Counted from the first letter of the stretch, positions 34,737-44,131 are shown. The stretch is 64,000 bases of DNA from Flavobacterium sp. HBTb2-11-1 (GCF_009826975.1 NZ_WUMO01000003.1:248001-312000), one strand, 5' to 3'. The notes: generated by a model from the sequence alone, not told the origin. Made by a program: numbers and translations.

Positions 34737-35026
34737 TGTGGTTTTAATTTTATTGTTGAGGTTTTTATAATAAGATTTATTGCTTTTGTAATATGTAAAT
34801 TCCTGCGAAGAAAATGCACAAAAAATAAAAGATGTAAATGTACTTTTAGGAAAGAAGTCTAAATAATAAATTTGAAGCATTATGTGCGACAAATGATGTA
34901 TTTTCAGCCTTCGCGATAAGCAAAAACAAAAAATAAGCGACATTAGAAGGCATGAGTGTTTTTCTAAACTGCGCTTTTTATAAAATATCAGTTTAATGAT
35001 AAAAAAGGAATCGAAATAGGCATAAA
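34737..35026. other. Upstream region of the PUL1 GH3 gene
   Basis: About 290 bases between the GH3 start and the terminator of the marR operon. It contains the operator-like repeat at 34880-34900; the rest is AT-rich. An open frame crosses it on the minus strand but has no recognisable protein content. Confidence 0.5.
34880..34900 (-). promoter_or_regulatory. Operator-like repeat shared with PUL1 susC
   Basis: On the plus strand TGTGCGACAAATGATGTA (34883-34900) aligns with TGTGCAACAGATGATGCA (27823-27840) with 15 of 18 identities. It lies about 145 bases before the GH3 ATG, similar to the distance in front of susC. The second tandem unit is degenerate here. Confidence 0.55.
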
Positions 35027-35060
35027 ACAAAAGGCAGTGTAAATCTACACTGCCTTTTGT
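35027..35060 (-). terminator. Terminator of the marR operon
   Basis: A perfect 15-bp stem (35027-35041 with 35046-35060) and 4-base loop are followed on the minus strand by a T-rich stretch (TTTTATG). It touches the stop codon of the membrane-protein gene. Confidence 0.9.
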
Positions 35061-35563
35061 TATGCTCTTAGACTGAATAATTTAATGCATAAGGGAATTA
35101 ATGCGCAGGAAATGACAAGAAATATAATGACCCTGATATAATTGAGCGTCTGCCAAAGGGAAGTTCGTTTTGCAAGATCCTTTGCAAGTGAAGGATTTTC
35201 TGCTATTTTTTGAAAATCAATGATGTTTGGTGCAAAATAGGAGAGCGTCCATGCTCTAACTGCAAAATGTGCAGCAAATAAAACTAAAACCCAGTTTCGT
35301 ACGGGGTCAATTCTCCAGCAGAAAATAATGGCAAGAATAAAGGTGATTTCGTGGATCGAATGAAAAACAATCCAAAAAACTTTTAGGCTCATGCCTTTTC
35401 CATCCAATAAAAGCTTAAAATTTTCAGGTGCTGATTCGGTCCATTTAGGCACAAAAACCAGAGTTTCGAAAATCTGTGCGCCATTCATTAAAAAATAGAA
35501 AAGTGTGGTGATGCAGAGCCATATTTCAGCTCTGGTCAGGTAATTTGCAGTAAGACCTTCCAT
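35060..35563 (-). CDS. Small four-helix membrane protein, downstream of marR
   Basis: The protein has 167 residues and about four hydrophobic helices (near 14-34, 62-82, 88-106, 138-160). It reads FLMNGAQIFETLVFVPKW in helix 1 and HSIHEITFILAIIFCW in helix 2. The size and topology recall DUF1772/anthrone-oxygenase-like membrane proteins, but I am not certain of the family. It starts one base after the marR stop codon, so the two genes are translationally close and form an operon. A role in export or tolerance under MarR control is inference only. Confidence 0.7.
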   Translation of the reverse strand: MEGLTANYLTRAEIWLCITTLFYFLMNGAQIFETLVFVPKWTESAPENFKLLLDGKGMSLKVFWIVFHSIHEITFILAIIFCWRIDPVRNWVLVLFAAHFAVRAWTLSYFAPNIIDFQKIAENPSLAKDLAKRTSLWQTLNYIRVIIFLVISCALIPLCIKLFSLRA

Positions 35564-35564
35564 A

Positions 35565-36032
35565 TTATTTTTTATTTAAATTATCTTTTGTTTCCTCCAT
35601 TATGGCTGCAGCTTTAGTAAAATAGCTTTCTATAGTTTCTATCTGCTCTTCTGAAAAAGTGGCAAGCAAAGCCATAGTTTTCTCCTGCAGTTCATCAAAA
35701 AAGGGTTTAAGCAGTTTCATGCTATTTTCGACATTTGGAACAATGATGACTTTTCTTCGGTCTTCCTTGATGAAATGCCTTTCCAAAAGTTTCATTTTTT
35801 CCAATCGATCTATTAACCCTGTTACAGCACCTGTGCTTAAACCTGTAAGCTTAGAGATTTCTCCAGCAGTTATAGATTGGTAGGAAAGAATAAGTCCTAA
35901 ATATTTATGGTCTGCTCCCGAAAGCCCTGCTTTTCTTGCAATCGCAGCGTGCATAAATGTAGAGGCATCAGAATATTTTCTGCTGGCAGTCTGAAATCGT
36001 GACAGTAAATCTGCAGTATTATTTTTGCTCAT
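35565..36032 (-). CDS. MarR family transcriptional regulator
   Basis: The protein has 155 residues with a winged-helix core: ITAGEISKLTGLSTGAVTGLIDRLEKMKLLERHFIKEDRRKVIIV carries the recognition helix and the DRR wing typical of MarR. Flanking helices would form the dimer interface. MarR proteins bind palindromes as dimers and release on ligand or oxidant binding. A perfect 17-base palindrome (36034-36050) lies directly before its start codon, which suggests autorepression. It is divergent from PUL2 susC, 390 bases away, so control of PUL2 cannot be excluded but has no direct support. Confidence 0.9.
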   Translation of the reverse strand: MSKNNTADLLSRFQTASRKYSDASTFMHAAIARKAGLSGADHKYLGLILSYQSITAGEISKLTGLSTGAVTGLIDRLEKMKLLERHFIKEDRRKVIIVPNVENSMKLLKPFFDELQEKTMALLATFSEEQIETIESYFTKAAAIMEETKDNLNKK

Positions 36033-36033
36033 A

Positions 36034-36050
36034 AACTAAGTATCTTAGTT
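36034..36050. promoter_or_regulatory. Candidate MarR operator
   Basis: AACTAAG-TAT-CTTAGTT is a perfect interrupted palindrome one base upstream of the marR start codon, overlapping the expected transcription start. Confidence 0.7.
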
Positions 36051-36051
36051 A

Positions 36052-36059
36052 CAAAGATA
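36052..36059 (-). promoter_or_regulatory. -7 box of marR
   Basis: Plus-strand CAAAGATA reads TATCTTTG on the minus strand, directly next to the operator palindrome. A correctly spaced TTG was not found. Confidence 0.5.
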
Positions 36060-36424
36060 AATAAATTATTCAAATAAATGTTTGTCAAGTAAAATTTCTA
36101 TTTTTTAAAATTGTGAACACTACTTTGCTTTTTTAAGTTTCATAAAGATATCTTTCCAATTGCTCTTTAATAAGTTGCTTTTTGAAGCACGTTGATTAAT
36201 ATGGGTATTAGTAAAATCATAAAAAATTATGATATAAAATATTTTAATGAAATAAATAGTTGCTTTTTTTTATCATAAGTTCTGTAATAGTTACAATTAG
36301 ACCCTTTTTCTGATACAAATAGAACCGTAGTTTGGCAAGTCTTTATTGTTAATTTGTTCCCTGTCTATAAGATTTTTTCGAAAAGACAAACCAGCTTATT
36401 AACTAATACCTAACCAACCAAATT
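36060..36424. other. Intergenic region between marR and PUL2 susC
   Basis: About 365 AT-rich bases. They contain an inverted repeat ATCATAA-aaaa-TTATGAT (36216-36233), a further ATCATAA at 36272-36278 and a weak TTAATTTG near 36350. No copy of the PUL1 operator repeat and no exact TAnnTTTG promoter was found, so the PUL2 promoter stays unassigned. Confidence 0.45.
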
Positions 36425-39400
36425 ATGAATGAAAAAAAAGGAATGCGATGCATTAAAAAGCGCAGTTACTGTCTTTTTAATACAGGCATTATTATAGCAA
36501 TGCTATTTTATGCCGCACTGATGTCAGCCCAAAATGCTGACCCGAAAAAAATTAAGGGTACTGTAACATCAGAAACAGATGGGCAACCTCTCTTTGGGGT
36601 GAATGTCCAGCTTAAAGGAACCAATCAGAAAACCGCAACAGATGCCGATGGAGGTTTTACCATCACAGCAAAAATCGGTGAAACTATTGTGTTTAGCTAT
36701 CTGGGTTTTGTCAAGGAGGAAGTAAAAATTACCGATGCCCAGCTTACAATCAAACTGAAAGAGGATTTAAAAGCCTTAAATGAAGTAGTGGTAATCGGGT
36801 ACGGAAAAGCTAAAAGAAAAGATCTTACAGGAGCTATATCCTCTATTAGCGGAGATGAGCTCCGCAAAACACAGCCCGTTACTTTTGATCAGGCACTGCA
36901 AGGAAAAGTTGCCGGAGTGGTGGTACAGCAGACTTCAGGACAGCCTGGAGGAGGTGTAAACATCCAGATACGAGGTATGTCTTCCTTTGGCAGCAGTTCA
37001 CCTTTGTATGTAATTGACGGGGTTATCATTGGCCAAAGTTTTGACAGTGGTAATGGTACCAATCCATTAGCAACTATAAACCCTTCAGATATTGAATCGG
37101 TAGATGTCTTGAAAGATGCTTCGGCAACAGCAATTTATGGTTCGCAAGCTACGAATGGCGTAATTGTGATTACTACAAAAAGAGGTAAGGAAGGTGCTGC
37201 TAAGATTACTTATGAGGTTTCAACGGGATTTCAAGAGCTTATCAAGCAGTATCCGACTATGGATTTAAGGGAATATGCCACATTTATTAATCAAAGGGCA
37301 GCGGTATGGGGTTTTGACGAAAGACCAGAGTTTGCTAATCCGAATTATTTAGGGGAGGGTACCAATTGGCAAGAAGAATTGTTTCGCAAAGCTCCTGTCA
37401 CAAATCATGTCCTTACTTTAAGCGGCGGTTCAGAAAAAACACAGTATTTGCTATCAGGTTCGTATTTTAATCAAGAAGGGATAGCCTTGGGATCTGAATT
37501 TACTAGAGCATCAGTGCGATTGAACTTGGATAATAAAACAACAAATTGGCTTAAGATAGGAACGAGCCTGCAGCTGACCCACATTGATGAAAATGTGAAT
37601 TCTACTGGATCAAACGTTATTCAGGAAGCTCTTAGCCAGACACCAGATATCCCCGTAAGAAATGCCGACGGAAGTTTTGCAGGGGAAGAAAGCAGCGAAG
37701 GATGGATTGCAAAACGTGTGAATCCTTATGCATTGGCACTTATCAATAAAAATAATCCGAAGAGAAATCAGTTTTTTGGTAATCTTTATTTAGATATCGC
37801 TTTCACAAAAGACTTTTCTTTCCGTAATGAGATCTCAGGCAATTTTCTGTATAAGACAGAAGACAGGTTTAGCCCAACTTATAAATTCGGACTGGCTGAA
37901 AAATTGACCAATGAAGCTTTTTATTCTTATAATCAGGATTATTTTACCACATTTAGAAGTTTCTTCACCTATTCAAAAGTCTTTAATAAAAAATACAATT
38001 TTAATGCTCTTTTAGGACATGAAGCGCAGCTGACACAGTTTGAAAATGTTTCTGCAGGAAGAAGAAATTTCATTTCAAATAATGTAACCAATATCGGAAG
38101 CGGAGATATTACTACTGCCACCAATGGCGGTACAAAAGGAGACAGCGCACTAGAATCGTACTTCGGACGTTTGAATTTTATCTATGATGACCGATATCTC
38201 TTTACGGCAAACATCCGTGCTGACGGTTCTTCAAAGTTTGCGCCTGATAACCGTTGGGTAACTACCTATTCTGGAGCATTTGCATGGAAACTAAACAATG
38301 AGAAATTCTTAAAAGGTTCTAAAATCGTTAATGAATTGAAGTTAAGAACAGGATATGGACTTACCAACAATCAAAATGTTAGAAACAATGCCTATCTGTC
38401 AACTTTAGAATCGGCATCTACAGGTCTTTCCGGTAATGCACAAATGACTACCAATATTGCAAATCCTGCGGTTGAATGGGAAAAAACAAAATATGGCAAT
38501 ATAGGTCTTGATGCTTCACTGTTTGGATGGAAACTTAATTTATCTGTCGATGTTTACAACCGTATGACTGATGGATTGCTTATGCAGATTCCTCTTCCGT
38601 TGTATTCAGGAACAATCGTGGGATATTCGCCTGGAGCCATCAATGCTCCTTATGTCAATATTGGGCAGGTTCGCAACAGGGGTATAGATCTTCATTTAAG
38701 TTCAAAAAACATGGAGCATGGAGATTTTACATGGACTACCGATTTTACTTTATCGCATAATAAAAATAAAGTAATGAAATTAAATACCGATGGAGCTTTC
38801 CTTCCAGGATACTATGGAGGAGATGTGGTGTCTAGAACTGTAGTAGGCGGTTCAATAGGAGCATTCTACGGTTATAAAGTAGATGGCGTATTTGCTACAG
38901 CAGACGATTTTAAAAATCATGCATTGCCAACCAATACCGACGGAACAGTGTTGCCAATTACACCTAATTCGGGTGGAGTATGGTACGGAGACCTTAAATT
39001 TAAGGATCTTAATGGAGATGGCGTAATAACTGAAAAAGATCAGACATTTTTAGGATCGCCTGTTCCTGACTTTCAGTTTGGACTTGGGAATACCTTTACT
39101 TACAAAGGTTTTGATTTGAATATTTTCTTTACTGCCAATCAAGGCAGTGAGGTGGTGAACGGAATGAGAATCAATGGAGACAATCCTCTTACCAATAACG
39201 GCTATTTGAAGTCTTTGAAAGATCACGCTGTATTGGCTTTAATTGATCCTAACGGTTCGGCTTCAGATGTGAATAACGTATATGTGACGAATCCTGAGAC
39301 CTCAATTGTAGGACTAAAAAACAATGACAGCAACAGAAACAACCGTTTTTCTGATCGATATGTAGAGAATGGCTCTTTTATAAGATGTCGAAACATGACT

Positions 39401-39616
39401 TTAGGCTATTCTTTTCCAAGTGAAATGATGAAAAAAATACATATTAGTTCGCTAAGACTTTATGTGAATGTCAGCAATCCTTTTTTAATTACCAGCTATA
39501 CGGGAATGGATCCTGAGGTAGGTTCATGGAATCCTTTGCAGGCGGGAATTGATAATGGTTTCTATCCGCAATCCCGGACTTTTACATTTGGACTTAATCT
39601 GGGATTAACTAACTAA
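36425..39616 (+). CDS. SusC/RagA family TonB-dependent transporter (PUL2)
   Basis: The protein has 1063 residues. A long signal region (about 1-36, ending LMSAQ) precedes a carboxypeptidase-regulatory-like domain (KGTVTSETDGQPLFGVNVQLKG). The plug follows with EVVVIGYGKAKRKDLTGAISS and the SusC signatures PLYVIDGVII and SDIESVDVLKDASATAIYG. The barrel ends with TFGLNLGL. It shares the architecture of the PUL1 SusC but is clearly diverged in sequence. As first gene of a xyloglucan-type locus it should import xyloglucan oligosaccharides across the outer membrane. susD follows after 18 bases. No STN domain is present. Confidence 0.96.
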   Translation: MNEKKGMRCIKKRSYCLFNTGIIIAMLFYAALMSAQNADPKKIKGTVTSETDGQPLFGVNVQLKGTNQKTATDADGGFTITAKIGETIVFSYLGFVKEEVKITDAQLTIKLKEDLKALNEVVVIGYGKAKRKDLTGAISSISGDELRKTQPVTFDQALQGKVAGVVVQQTSGQPGGGVNIQIRGMSSFGSSSPLYVIDGVIIGQSFDSGNGTNPLATINPSDIESVDVLKDASATAIYGSQATNGVIVITTKRGKEGAAKITYEVSTGFQELIKQYPTMDLREYATFINQRAAVWGFDERPEFANPNYLGEGTNWQEELFRKAPVTNHVLTLSGGSEKTQYLLSGSYFNQEGIALGSEFTRASVRLNLDNKTTNWLKIGTSLQLTHIDENVNSTGSNVIQEALSQTPDIPVRNADGSFAGEESSEGWIAKRVNPYALALINKNNPKRNQFFGNLYLDIAFTKDFSFRNEISGNFLYKTEDRFSPTYKFGLAEKLTNEAFYSYNQDYFTTFRSFFTYSKVFNKKYNFNALLGHEAQLTQFENVSAGRRNFISNNVTNIGSGDITTATNGGTKGDSALESYFGRLNFIYDDRYLFTANIRADGSSKFAPDNRWVTTYSGAFAWKLNNEKFLKGSKIVNELKLRTGYGLTNNQNVRNNAYLSTLESASTGLSGNAQMTTNIANPAVEWEKTKYGNIGLDASLFGWKLNLSVDVYNRMTDGLLMQIPLPLYSGTIVGYSPGAINAPYVNIGQVRNRGIDLHLSSKNMEHGDFTWTTDFTLSHNKNKVMKLNTDGAFLPGYYGGDVVSRTVVGGSIGAFYGYKVDGVFATADDFKNHALPTNTDGTVLPITPNSGGVWYGDLKFKDLNGDGVITEKDQTFLGSPVPDFQFGLGNTFTYKGFDLNIFFTANQGSEVVNGMRINGDNPLTNNGYLKSLKDHAVLALIDPNGSASDVNNVYVTNPETSIVGLKNNDSNRNNRFSDRYVENGSFIRCRNMTLGYSFPSEMMKKIHISSLRLYVNVSNPFLITSYTGMDPEVGSWNPLQAGIDNGFYPQSRTFTFGLNLGLTN

Positions 39617-39634
39617 AAAACGAAACAGAACATT

Positions 39635-41218
39635 ATGAAGGCTATTTATAAAAATATCATTCTAAGCCTCCTGGCTTCAGCAGTGCTTGTTGGGTGCCAA
39701 GACGATTTTCTTGATCGTCCATCGCAATCAGAGATAAGCACAGAAAATTTTTACCAGACCAAAGAAGAGCTTCGTTTAGCCACAGCGGCATTATACGGCG
39801 GCAAAATCTGGGCACAATGGAATAATACGGCGTACCTGCCTTTAGGAGATATATTGAGTGGGAATCTTATTCTTCAATATCAGGGTTCAGATCTGGTACA
39901 GCTTAATACTTTTACTCTTTCAGGATCCAACGGACGTTTAACAACGGGCTGGGCAGCACTTTACATTATAGTGGCACATTGCAATACGACTATTAACGCT
40001 ATTAATGAAAAAACACCTTCATCAGTATCGGCCACAGATAAAAATGCGGCTATAGCCGAAGCAAGATTTATACGTGCAATGGCTTATTACCATTTGGCGA
40101 TGCTTTGGGGTGAAGTGCCAATTATAGAAGATAATACCAAACTCATAAAATCGCCTCTAATAAATAAAAACAAAATTGAGGATGTGTACAGATTTGTAAT
40201 CGAAGATTTAACTTTTGCAGCAGAAAACCTGCCTAAAACCGATCAGGCAGGCCGAGTTACATCATGGTCCGCTAAAGGAATGTTGAGCAAGGTCTACTTA
40301 ACTATAGCAGGTGTTGGCCAGACTGGAGGAAGCCGCAATCAAGAATATTTAAATCAGGCTAAAAAGTATGCTAAAGATGTTATCGCAAACAGCGGATTAA
40401 CTCTGCTTCCTAGTTATGCAGATCTTTTTAAAACCAAGTTCAACGACAATCAGGAATCGCTTTTTGCGTTGCAATGGTCTGCCACTACAGAATGGATGCA
40501 TGGCAATCATTTACTGACTTACTCTCCAAGCAATGACATTAATCCTCAAAAAGGAGGAGCATGGGGATCTCCAGGTGTGAGCTACGATTTGTATTTAGCT
40601 TATACAGAGCAGGATTCTATTCGCAGAAAAGCAAGTTTTATGTTGCCAGGAGATCATTATCCTGAGCTTAATGCCGCGGGTGGCGGTTATACGGCAGCCT
40701 CTCCAGGAATGAAAAAACATATTATTGGGAATGAAGCCGACAATAATTCACCTGCGATGTCTTATTTGGGATCTATTGAGCATAATGCCCTTTTGAGACT
40801 TGCAGATGTGTATCTGGTATATGCAGAAGCGGTGCTTGGAAATGATGTTTCGACAAGTGATGCTGATGCACTGCTATATTTTAATAAAGTGAGAACACGC
40901 GCAGGTGTGGATCCTCTTACCTCGATTAATGAAGATATTATTCTTAATGAGAGAAGAGTAGAATTTGCCTGCGAGGGACAATATTGGTATGATTTGGTAA
41001 GACTCTCGTATTATAATCCTCAAAAAGCAGTGGCACTTTTGAGCAACCAGCAGAGAGTATTGTTTGATTACGACAAGGATTCGAAAACTGCAACGCCAAA
41101 CGATCCTATTGGAACGATATCGCCTGCAACCTCTGCCACTTTTACCCTGCAGCTTCCGACAACAGAAGTGGTAGTGAACCCTAAGTTAAATGAACCGTCA
41201 GTTCCATACTATAAATAA
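39635..41218 (+). CDS. SusD/RagB family glycan-binding lipoprotein (PUL2)
   Basis: The protein has 527 residues with a lipoprotein signal (VLVGCQDDFLDRPSQSE, Cys21). SusD landmarks are AEARFIRAMAYYHLAMLWGEVPII, the TPR-like helices through KGMLSKVYLTIAG, LRLADVYLVYAEAV, KVRTRAGVDP and NERRVEFACEGQYWYDLVR. It binds the incoming oligosaccharide on the cell surface as partner of the SusC upstream. Its TAA overlaps the ATG of the next gene by one base (TAATG), which indicates translational coupling with the glycan-binding protein. Confidence 0.95.
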   Translation: MKAIYKNIILSLLASAVLVGCQDDFLDRPSQSEISTENFYQTKEELRLATAALYGGKIWAQWNNTAYLPLGDILSGNLILQYQGSDLVQLNTFTLSGSNGRLTTGWAALYIIVAHCNTTINAINEKTPSSVSATDKNAAIAEARFIRAMAYYHLAMLWGEVPIIEDNTKLIKSPLINKNKIEDVYRFVIEDLTFAAENLPKTDQAGRVTSWSAKGMLSKVYLTIAGVGQTGGSRNQEYLNQAKKYAKDVIANSGLTLLPSYADLFKTKFNDNQESLFALQWSATTEWMHGNHLLTYSPSNDINPQKGGAWGSPGVSYDLYLAYTEQDSIRRKASFMLPGDHYPELNAAGGGYTAASPGMKKHIIGNEADNNSPAMSYLGSIEHNALLRLADVYLVYAEAVLGNDVSTSDADALLYFNKVRTRAGVDPLTSINEDIILNERRVEFACEGQYWYDLVRLSYYNPQKAVALLSNQQRVLFDYDKDSKTATPNDPIGTISPATSATFTLQLPTTEVVVNPKLNEPSVPYYK

Positions 41219-42471
41219 TGACAGTTATGAGAAAAATATTAGATAATAGTTTTAATCGCCTGCTTTTTGCAAGCTTGATGTTTGTTGCAGCCTTGTTGAT
41301 GTCCTGCAATAATGATGAAGATTCGGGGTCTGGACCGGTTATCACGGAGGTGCGCAATTATGCTGCAGCTCCCAATGACACATTGGTGAATAAATTGGTT
41401 CCTGGGCAGTGGGTTGTATTAAAAGGATCTCATTTAAAAGATGCGGTAAAGATTGCCTTCAACGGTATGGCAGTTGATTTTAATGGAGGTTTGTTTGCCG
41501 ATAACTACGCAGTGGTACAAGTGCCAGCAGTGATTCCATTTCCTTCTGTAGCTGAAAATGATTTAAACACCATTGAGCTTGTTACGCCAAAAGGAAAAGT
41601 GATTTTTGATATTGATATAGTGGCGGGACCACCGGCGCTAGACCGTATTTCAAATGAAAATGCACTGCCGGGAGAAGAGGTGGTTGTGTACGGAACAAAT
41701 TTGTTTCAGATCAGCGAACTCATTTTTGCAGGCGTGTCCGTACAGGAATTTACAGGTTCAGATGACGGGACTTCAGTCAGTTTTATAATGCCAGATGCTG
41801 GAAGTAGCGGACCTTTAAAAATTACTACTGCATCAGGTGAAATTGCGACATTATTTAATGTGAATGATCTCACTACAGGCATGATTTGCAATTTCGATAC
41901 CATAGGCAGCATGTCTTGGGGAACTTCTACCAGCGACAATGATCCGGATTTTCCAAACAATAGAGGCGTATATCCTATTTTAAACCCTGGTGCGTTGAGT
42001 GCAGGAAATGGTTCTTGGTGGGAAAACGGAAGATGCATTAACATTGAGCAGCCCCAGCATTGGATTCAGCCTAACGATTTAGCATTAGACCTTAACCAGT
42101 TTGCGTTAAAATTCGAAATTAATATTGCAGGAACTTGGAAAGGCAGTTCAATTTTTATTGTAAAAGATTATAACTGGACCTATTTGGCGAGATACGAACC
42201 TTGGAAAACTGCTGGAAGCAAAGGTGTTACTACAGAAGGTAAATGGACTACTGTAACGATTCCTTTAACGGAGTTCCGCACTAAAAAGGACAATAAAGAC
42301 GGAACAGGCGATTCAGCAGCAAGCTTAACCGAATTGGTTGGCAGTTCTGGTACAGGCGGCATCAACTTTTTTATTATTAACGATGCCTCCACTCCTGCGC
42401 CTGGAGATTTCCGAGCAGCAGTTGATAATATCAGGGTAGTAAAGATCCTTAATAAAGCTAACACAAATTAG
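41218..42471 (+). CDS. SGBP-B-like xyloglucan-binding surface lipoprotein
   Basis: The protein has 417 residues with a lipoprotein signal (AALLMSCNND, Cys near 30). Two IPT/TIG Ig-like domains follow (PGQWVVLKGSHLKDAVKIAFNG; PGEEVVVYGTNLFQISELIFAG). A C-terminal beta-sandwich from about residue 218 (MICNFDTIGSMSWGTS) has many exposed Trp residues (GSWWENGR, QHWIQP, DYNWTYLARYEPW). This matches the layout of SGBP-B of Bacteroides xyloglucan loci. It probably anchors the polysaccharide for the GH5 enzyme. A second in-frame ATG at 41227 is a possible start. A 17-bp hairpin separates it from the GH5 gene. Confidence 0.85.
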   Translation: MTVMRKILDNSFNRLLFASLMFVAALLMSCNNDEDSGSGPVITEVRNYAAAPNDTLVNKLVPGQWVVLKGSHLKDAVKIAFNGMAVDFNGGLFADNYAVVQVPAVIPFPSVAENDLNTIELVTPKGKVIFDIDIVAGPPALDRISNENALPGEEVVVYGTNLFQISELIFAGVSVQEFTGSDDGTSVSFIMPDAGSSGPLKITTASGEIATLFNVNDLTTGMICNFDTIGSMSWGTSTSDNDPDFPNNRGVYPILNPGALSAGNGSWWENGRCINIEQPQHWIQPNDLALDLNQFALKFEINIAGTWKGSSIFIVKDYNWTYLARYEPWKTAGSKGVTTEGKWTTVTIPLTEFRTKKDNKDGTGDSAASLTELVGSSGTGGINFFIINDASTPAPGDFRAAVDNIRVVKILNKANTN

Positions 42472-42484
42472 AAAAACGAAAGAT

Positions 42485-42531
42485 TCTGAACTGCGGAAAT
42501 TCAGCTACAGAGATAATTTCTGCAGTTCAGA
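42485..42531 (+). other. Long intercistronic hairpin before the GH5 gene
   Basis: TCTGAACTGC (42485-42494) and GAAATT (42496-42501) pair with AATTTC (42515-42520) and GCAGTTCAGA (42522-42531). The only non-Watson-Crick position is a G-U wobble. No T-run follows, so it is a candidate RNA processing or stability element inside the operon. Confidence 0.65.
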
Positions 42532-42554
42532 TCATAAACTTTAAAACAAATTAA

Positions 42555-44009
42555 ATGAAACATAAATTCTTATATCAGATGCTGTTGCTTTTTATGATCA
42601 GCGGATCTTCTTTTAGCTGTTCTAAAAGTACAGATGAAGAGCCGTATTTGACAGTTTCGACAGAATCGGTTTCTTTTATGCCTGAGGGAGGCACATCTGA
42701 ACCAATTACTATAGAGGCAAACAGCAAATGGACTATAACAAATTCAGCCTCATCCTGGCTGCAGTTAAGCAAATTAAGCGGGGCCCAAGGTACAGAGAAG
42801 ACCGCATTTACAGCCTCTGCTAACAACAGCGGGGTTAGCCGTTCGGCTGTTCTGACTGTTACAGCAGATAATGGACAAGCCAGACGAATTACAGTTACAC
42901 AAACAGGCAATTTATATCCAGGTTATAATTTATCTCCAAAGCCAGCTGATGCTGTAGGGATGAGCACAGCGGTTGAATTGGCTGCCAAATTTAAACTGGG
43001 ATGGAACATTGGGAATACATTTGAAGCACCGGGTGGTGAAACCGGTTGGGGTAGTCCAGTGATCACAGAGGAATATGTAAAAGCTGTAAAGCAATTAGGT
43101 TTCTCTGCCATTCGCATACCTTGCGCTTGGAATTTTCATCTTGACAACGAAGCTACCGCACATCTTGATCAGAATTGGATAAAAAGGGTAAAAGAGGTCG
43201 TAGGTTATTGTGTGAAGAACGACATATATGTTATGCTTAATATTCACTGGGACGGTGGATGGCTGGAAAAAAACATCACTAAAGCAAAGCAGGAGGTTGT
43301 CAATGCCAAACAAAAAGCATTATGGGAACAAATCGCTACCGCAATGCGTGATTTTGATGAGCACCTGATGTTTGCTAGCGCTAACGAACCGGATGCCAGG
43401 AATGCGGAGGAGATGGCAGTATTAGCATCATACCACCAAACCTTTGTTACAGCTGTTCGCTCTACAGGTGGAAGAAACAGTCACCGCGTTCTTATCGTTC
43501 AAGGTCCTCAAACAAATCCTGGATTGACATTTGACCTGATGAACACGCTTCCTACAGATCAGGTGCCAAATCGCCTTATGGTTGAGGTGCATAACTATAC
43601 ACCATCACAATTTTGTATCGGAAATAAAGATGAGAGCTGGGGTAAATTGATTTACTACTGGGGTAAAGGCCATCATTCGACCATTGAACCTGACCGTAAT
43701 GCTACATACGGAGAAGAGGACGAGATAATTGCCGATTACAACAAAATGAAAACCAAATTTATAGATAAAGGAATACCGGTTATAATGGGAGAGTATGGCG
43801 CTTACAGACGTAGTGACCCTGCTTATCTTCCTAAAGATTTGGCTATGCATAACGCCTCGGTAGACTATTGGATAAACTTTACAACCAAAGAAGCATTAGC
43901 ACGCGGTATTAAACCTTTTTGGTGGGATATAGGAGTAGCTATAGACAGGAGTAATTTTACTGTAAAAGATCAACGTACGATAGATGCTCTTAAAGCAGGG
44001 GCTAACTAA
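42555..44009 (+). CDS. BACON-GH5 endo-xyloglucanase lipoprotein (subfamily 4-like)
   Basis: The protein has 484 residues. A lipoprotein signal (SSFSCSKS, Cys22) is followed by a BACON domain (about 33-117; ITIEANSKWTITNSASSWLQLSKLSGAQG), then a GH5 barrel from about 130. Catalytic residues are Glu278 (SANEPD, acid/base) and Glu413 (MGEYG, nucleophile). FKLGWNIGNTFEAPGGETGWGSP is typical of GH5_4. Layout and neighbours match BoGH5A, the surface endo-xyloglucanase of Bacteroides ovatus, which starts breakdown outside the cell. The subfamily is inferred from motifs and context, not from an alignment. It would supply oligosaccharides to the SusC/SusD pair upstream. Confidence 0.92.
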   Translation: MKHKFLYQMLLLFMISGSSFSCSKSTDEEPYLTVSTESVSFMPEGGTSEPITIEANSKWTITNSASSWLQLSKLSGAQGTEKTAFTASANNSGVSRSAVLTVTADNGQARRITVTQTGNLYPGYNLSPKPADAVGMSTAVELAAKFKLGWNIGNTFEAPGGETGWGSPVITEEYVKAVKQLGFSAIRIPCAWNFHLDNEATAHLDQNWIKRVKEVVGYCVKNDIYVMLNIHWDGGWLEKNITKAKQEVVNAKQKALWEQIATAMRDFDEHLMFASANEPDARNAEEMAVLASYHQTFVTAVRSTGGRNSHRVLIVQGPQTNPGLTFDLMNTLPTDQVPNRLMVEVHNYTPSQFCIGNKDESWGKLIYYWGKGHHSTIEPDRNATYGEEDEIIADYNKMKTKFIDKGIPVIMGEYGAYRRSDPAYLPKDLAMHNASVDYWINFTTKEALARGIKPFWWDIGVAIDRSNFTVKDQRTIDALKAGAN

Positions 44010-44035
44010 AATTTTAAGATATCCGCCTTTCAAAG

Positions 44036-44131
44036 TTTTTTCAGGATTAGGCATTTATTGGCTATTCCTGAAAAAAAGCAATTTTTTGCTTTTACATTAT
44101 GAAGTATACTGCCGCATTTCTGGTGCGGCAG
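44036..44131 (+). other. Three consecutive hairpins between GH5 and GH74
   Basis: Stem 1: TTTTTTCAGGA (44036-44046) with TCCTGAAAAAA (44066-44076). Stem 2: AAAGCAA (44075-44081) with TTGCTTT (44086-44092). Stem 3: CTGCCGCA (44109-44116) with TGCGGCAG (44124-44131). Stem 2 is followed by a short T stretch. They may attenuate or process the transcript before the GH74 gene. Confidence 0.6.

Noticed and set aside
34737..35030. Upstream extension of the PUL1 GH3 gene (98 codons)
   Set aside because: No similarity to GH3; the signal peptide begins at 34736, and the extension crosses the operator-like repeat.
36216..36233. ATCATAA-aaaa-TTATGAT as a PUL2 operator
   Set aside because: Pure A/T-rich palindromes are frequent in such AT-rich gaps, and it lies about 190 bases before susC with no promoter placed next to it.
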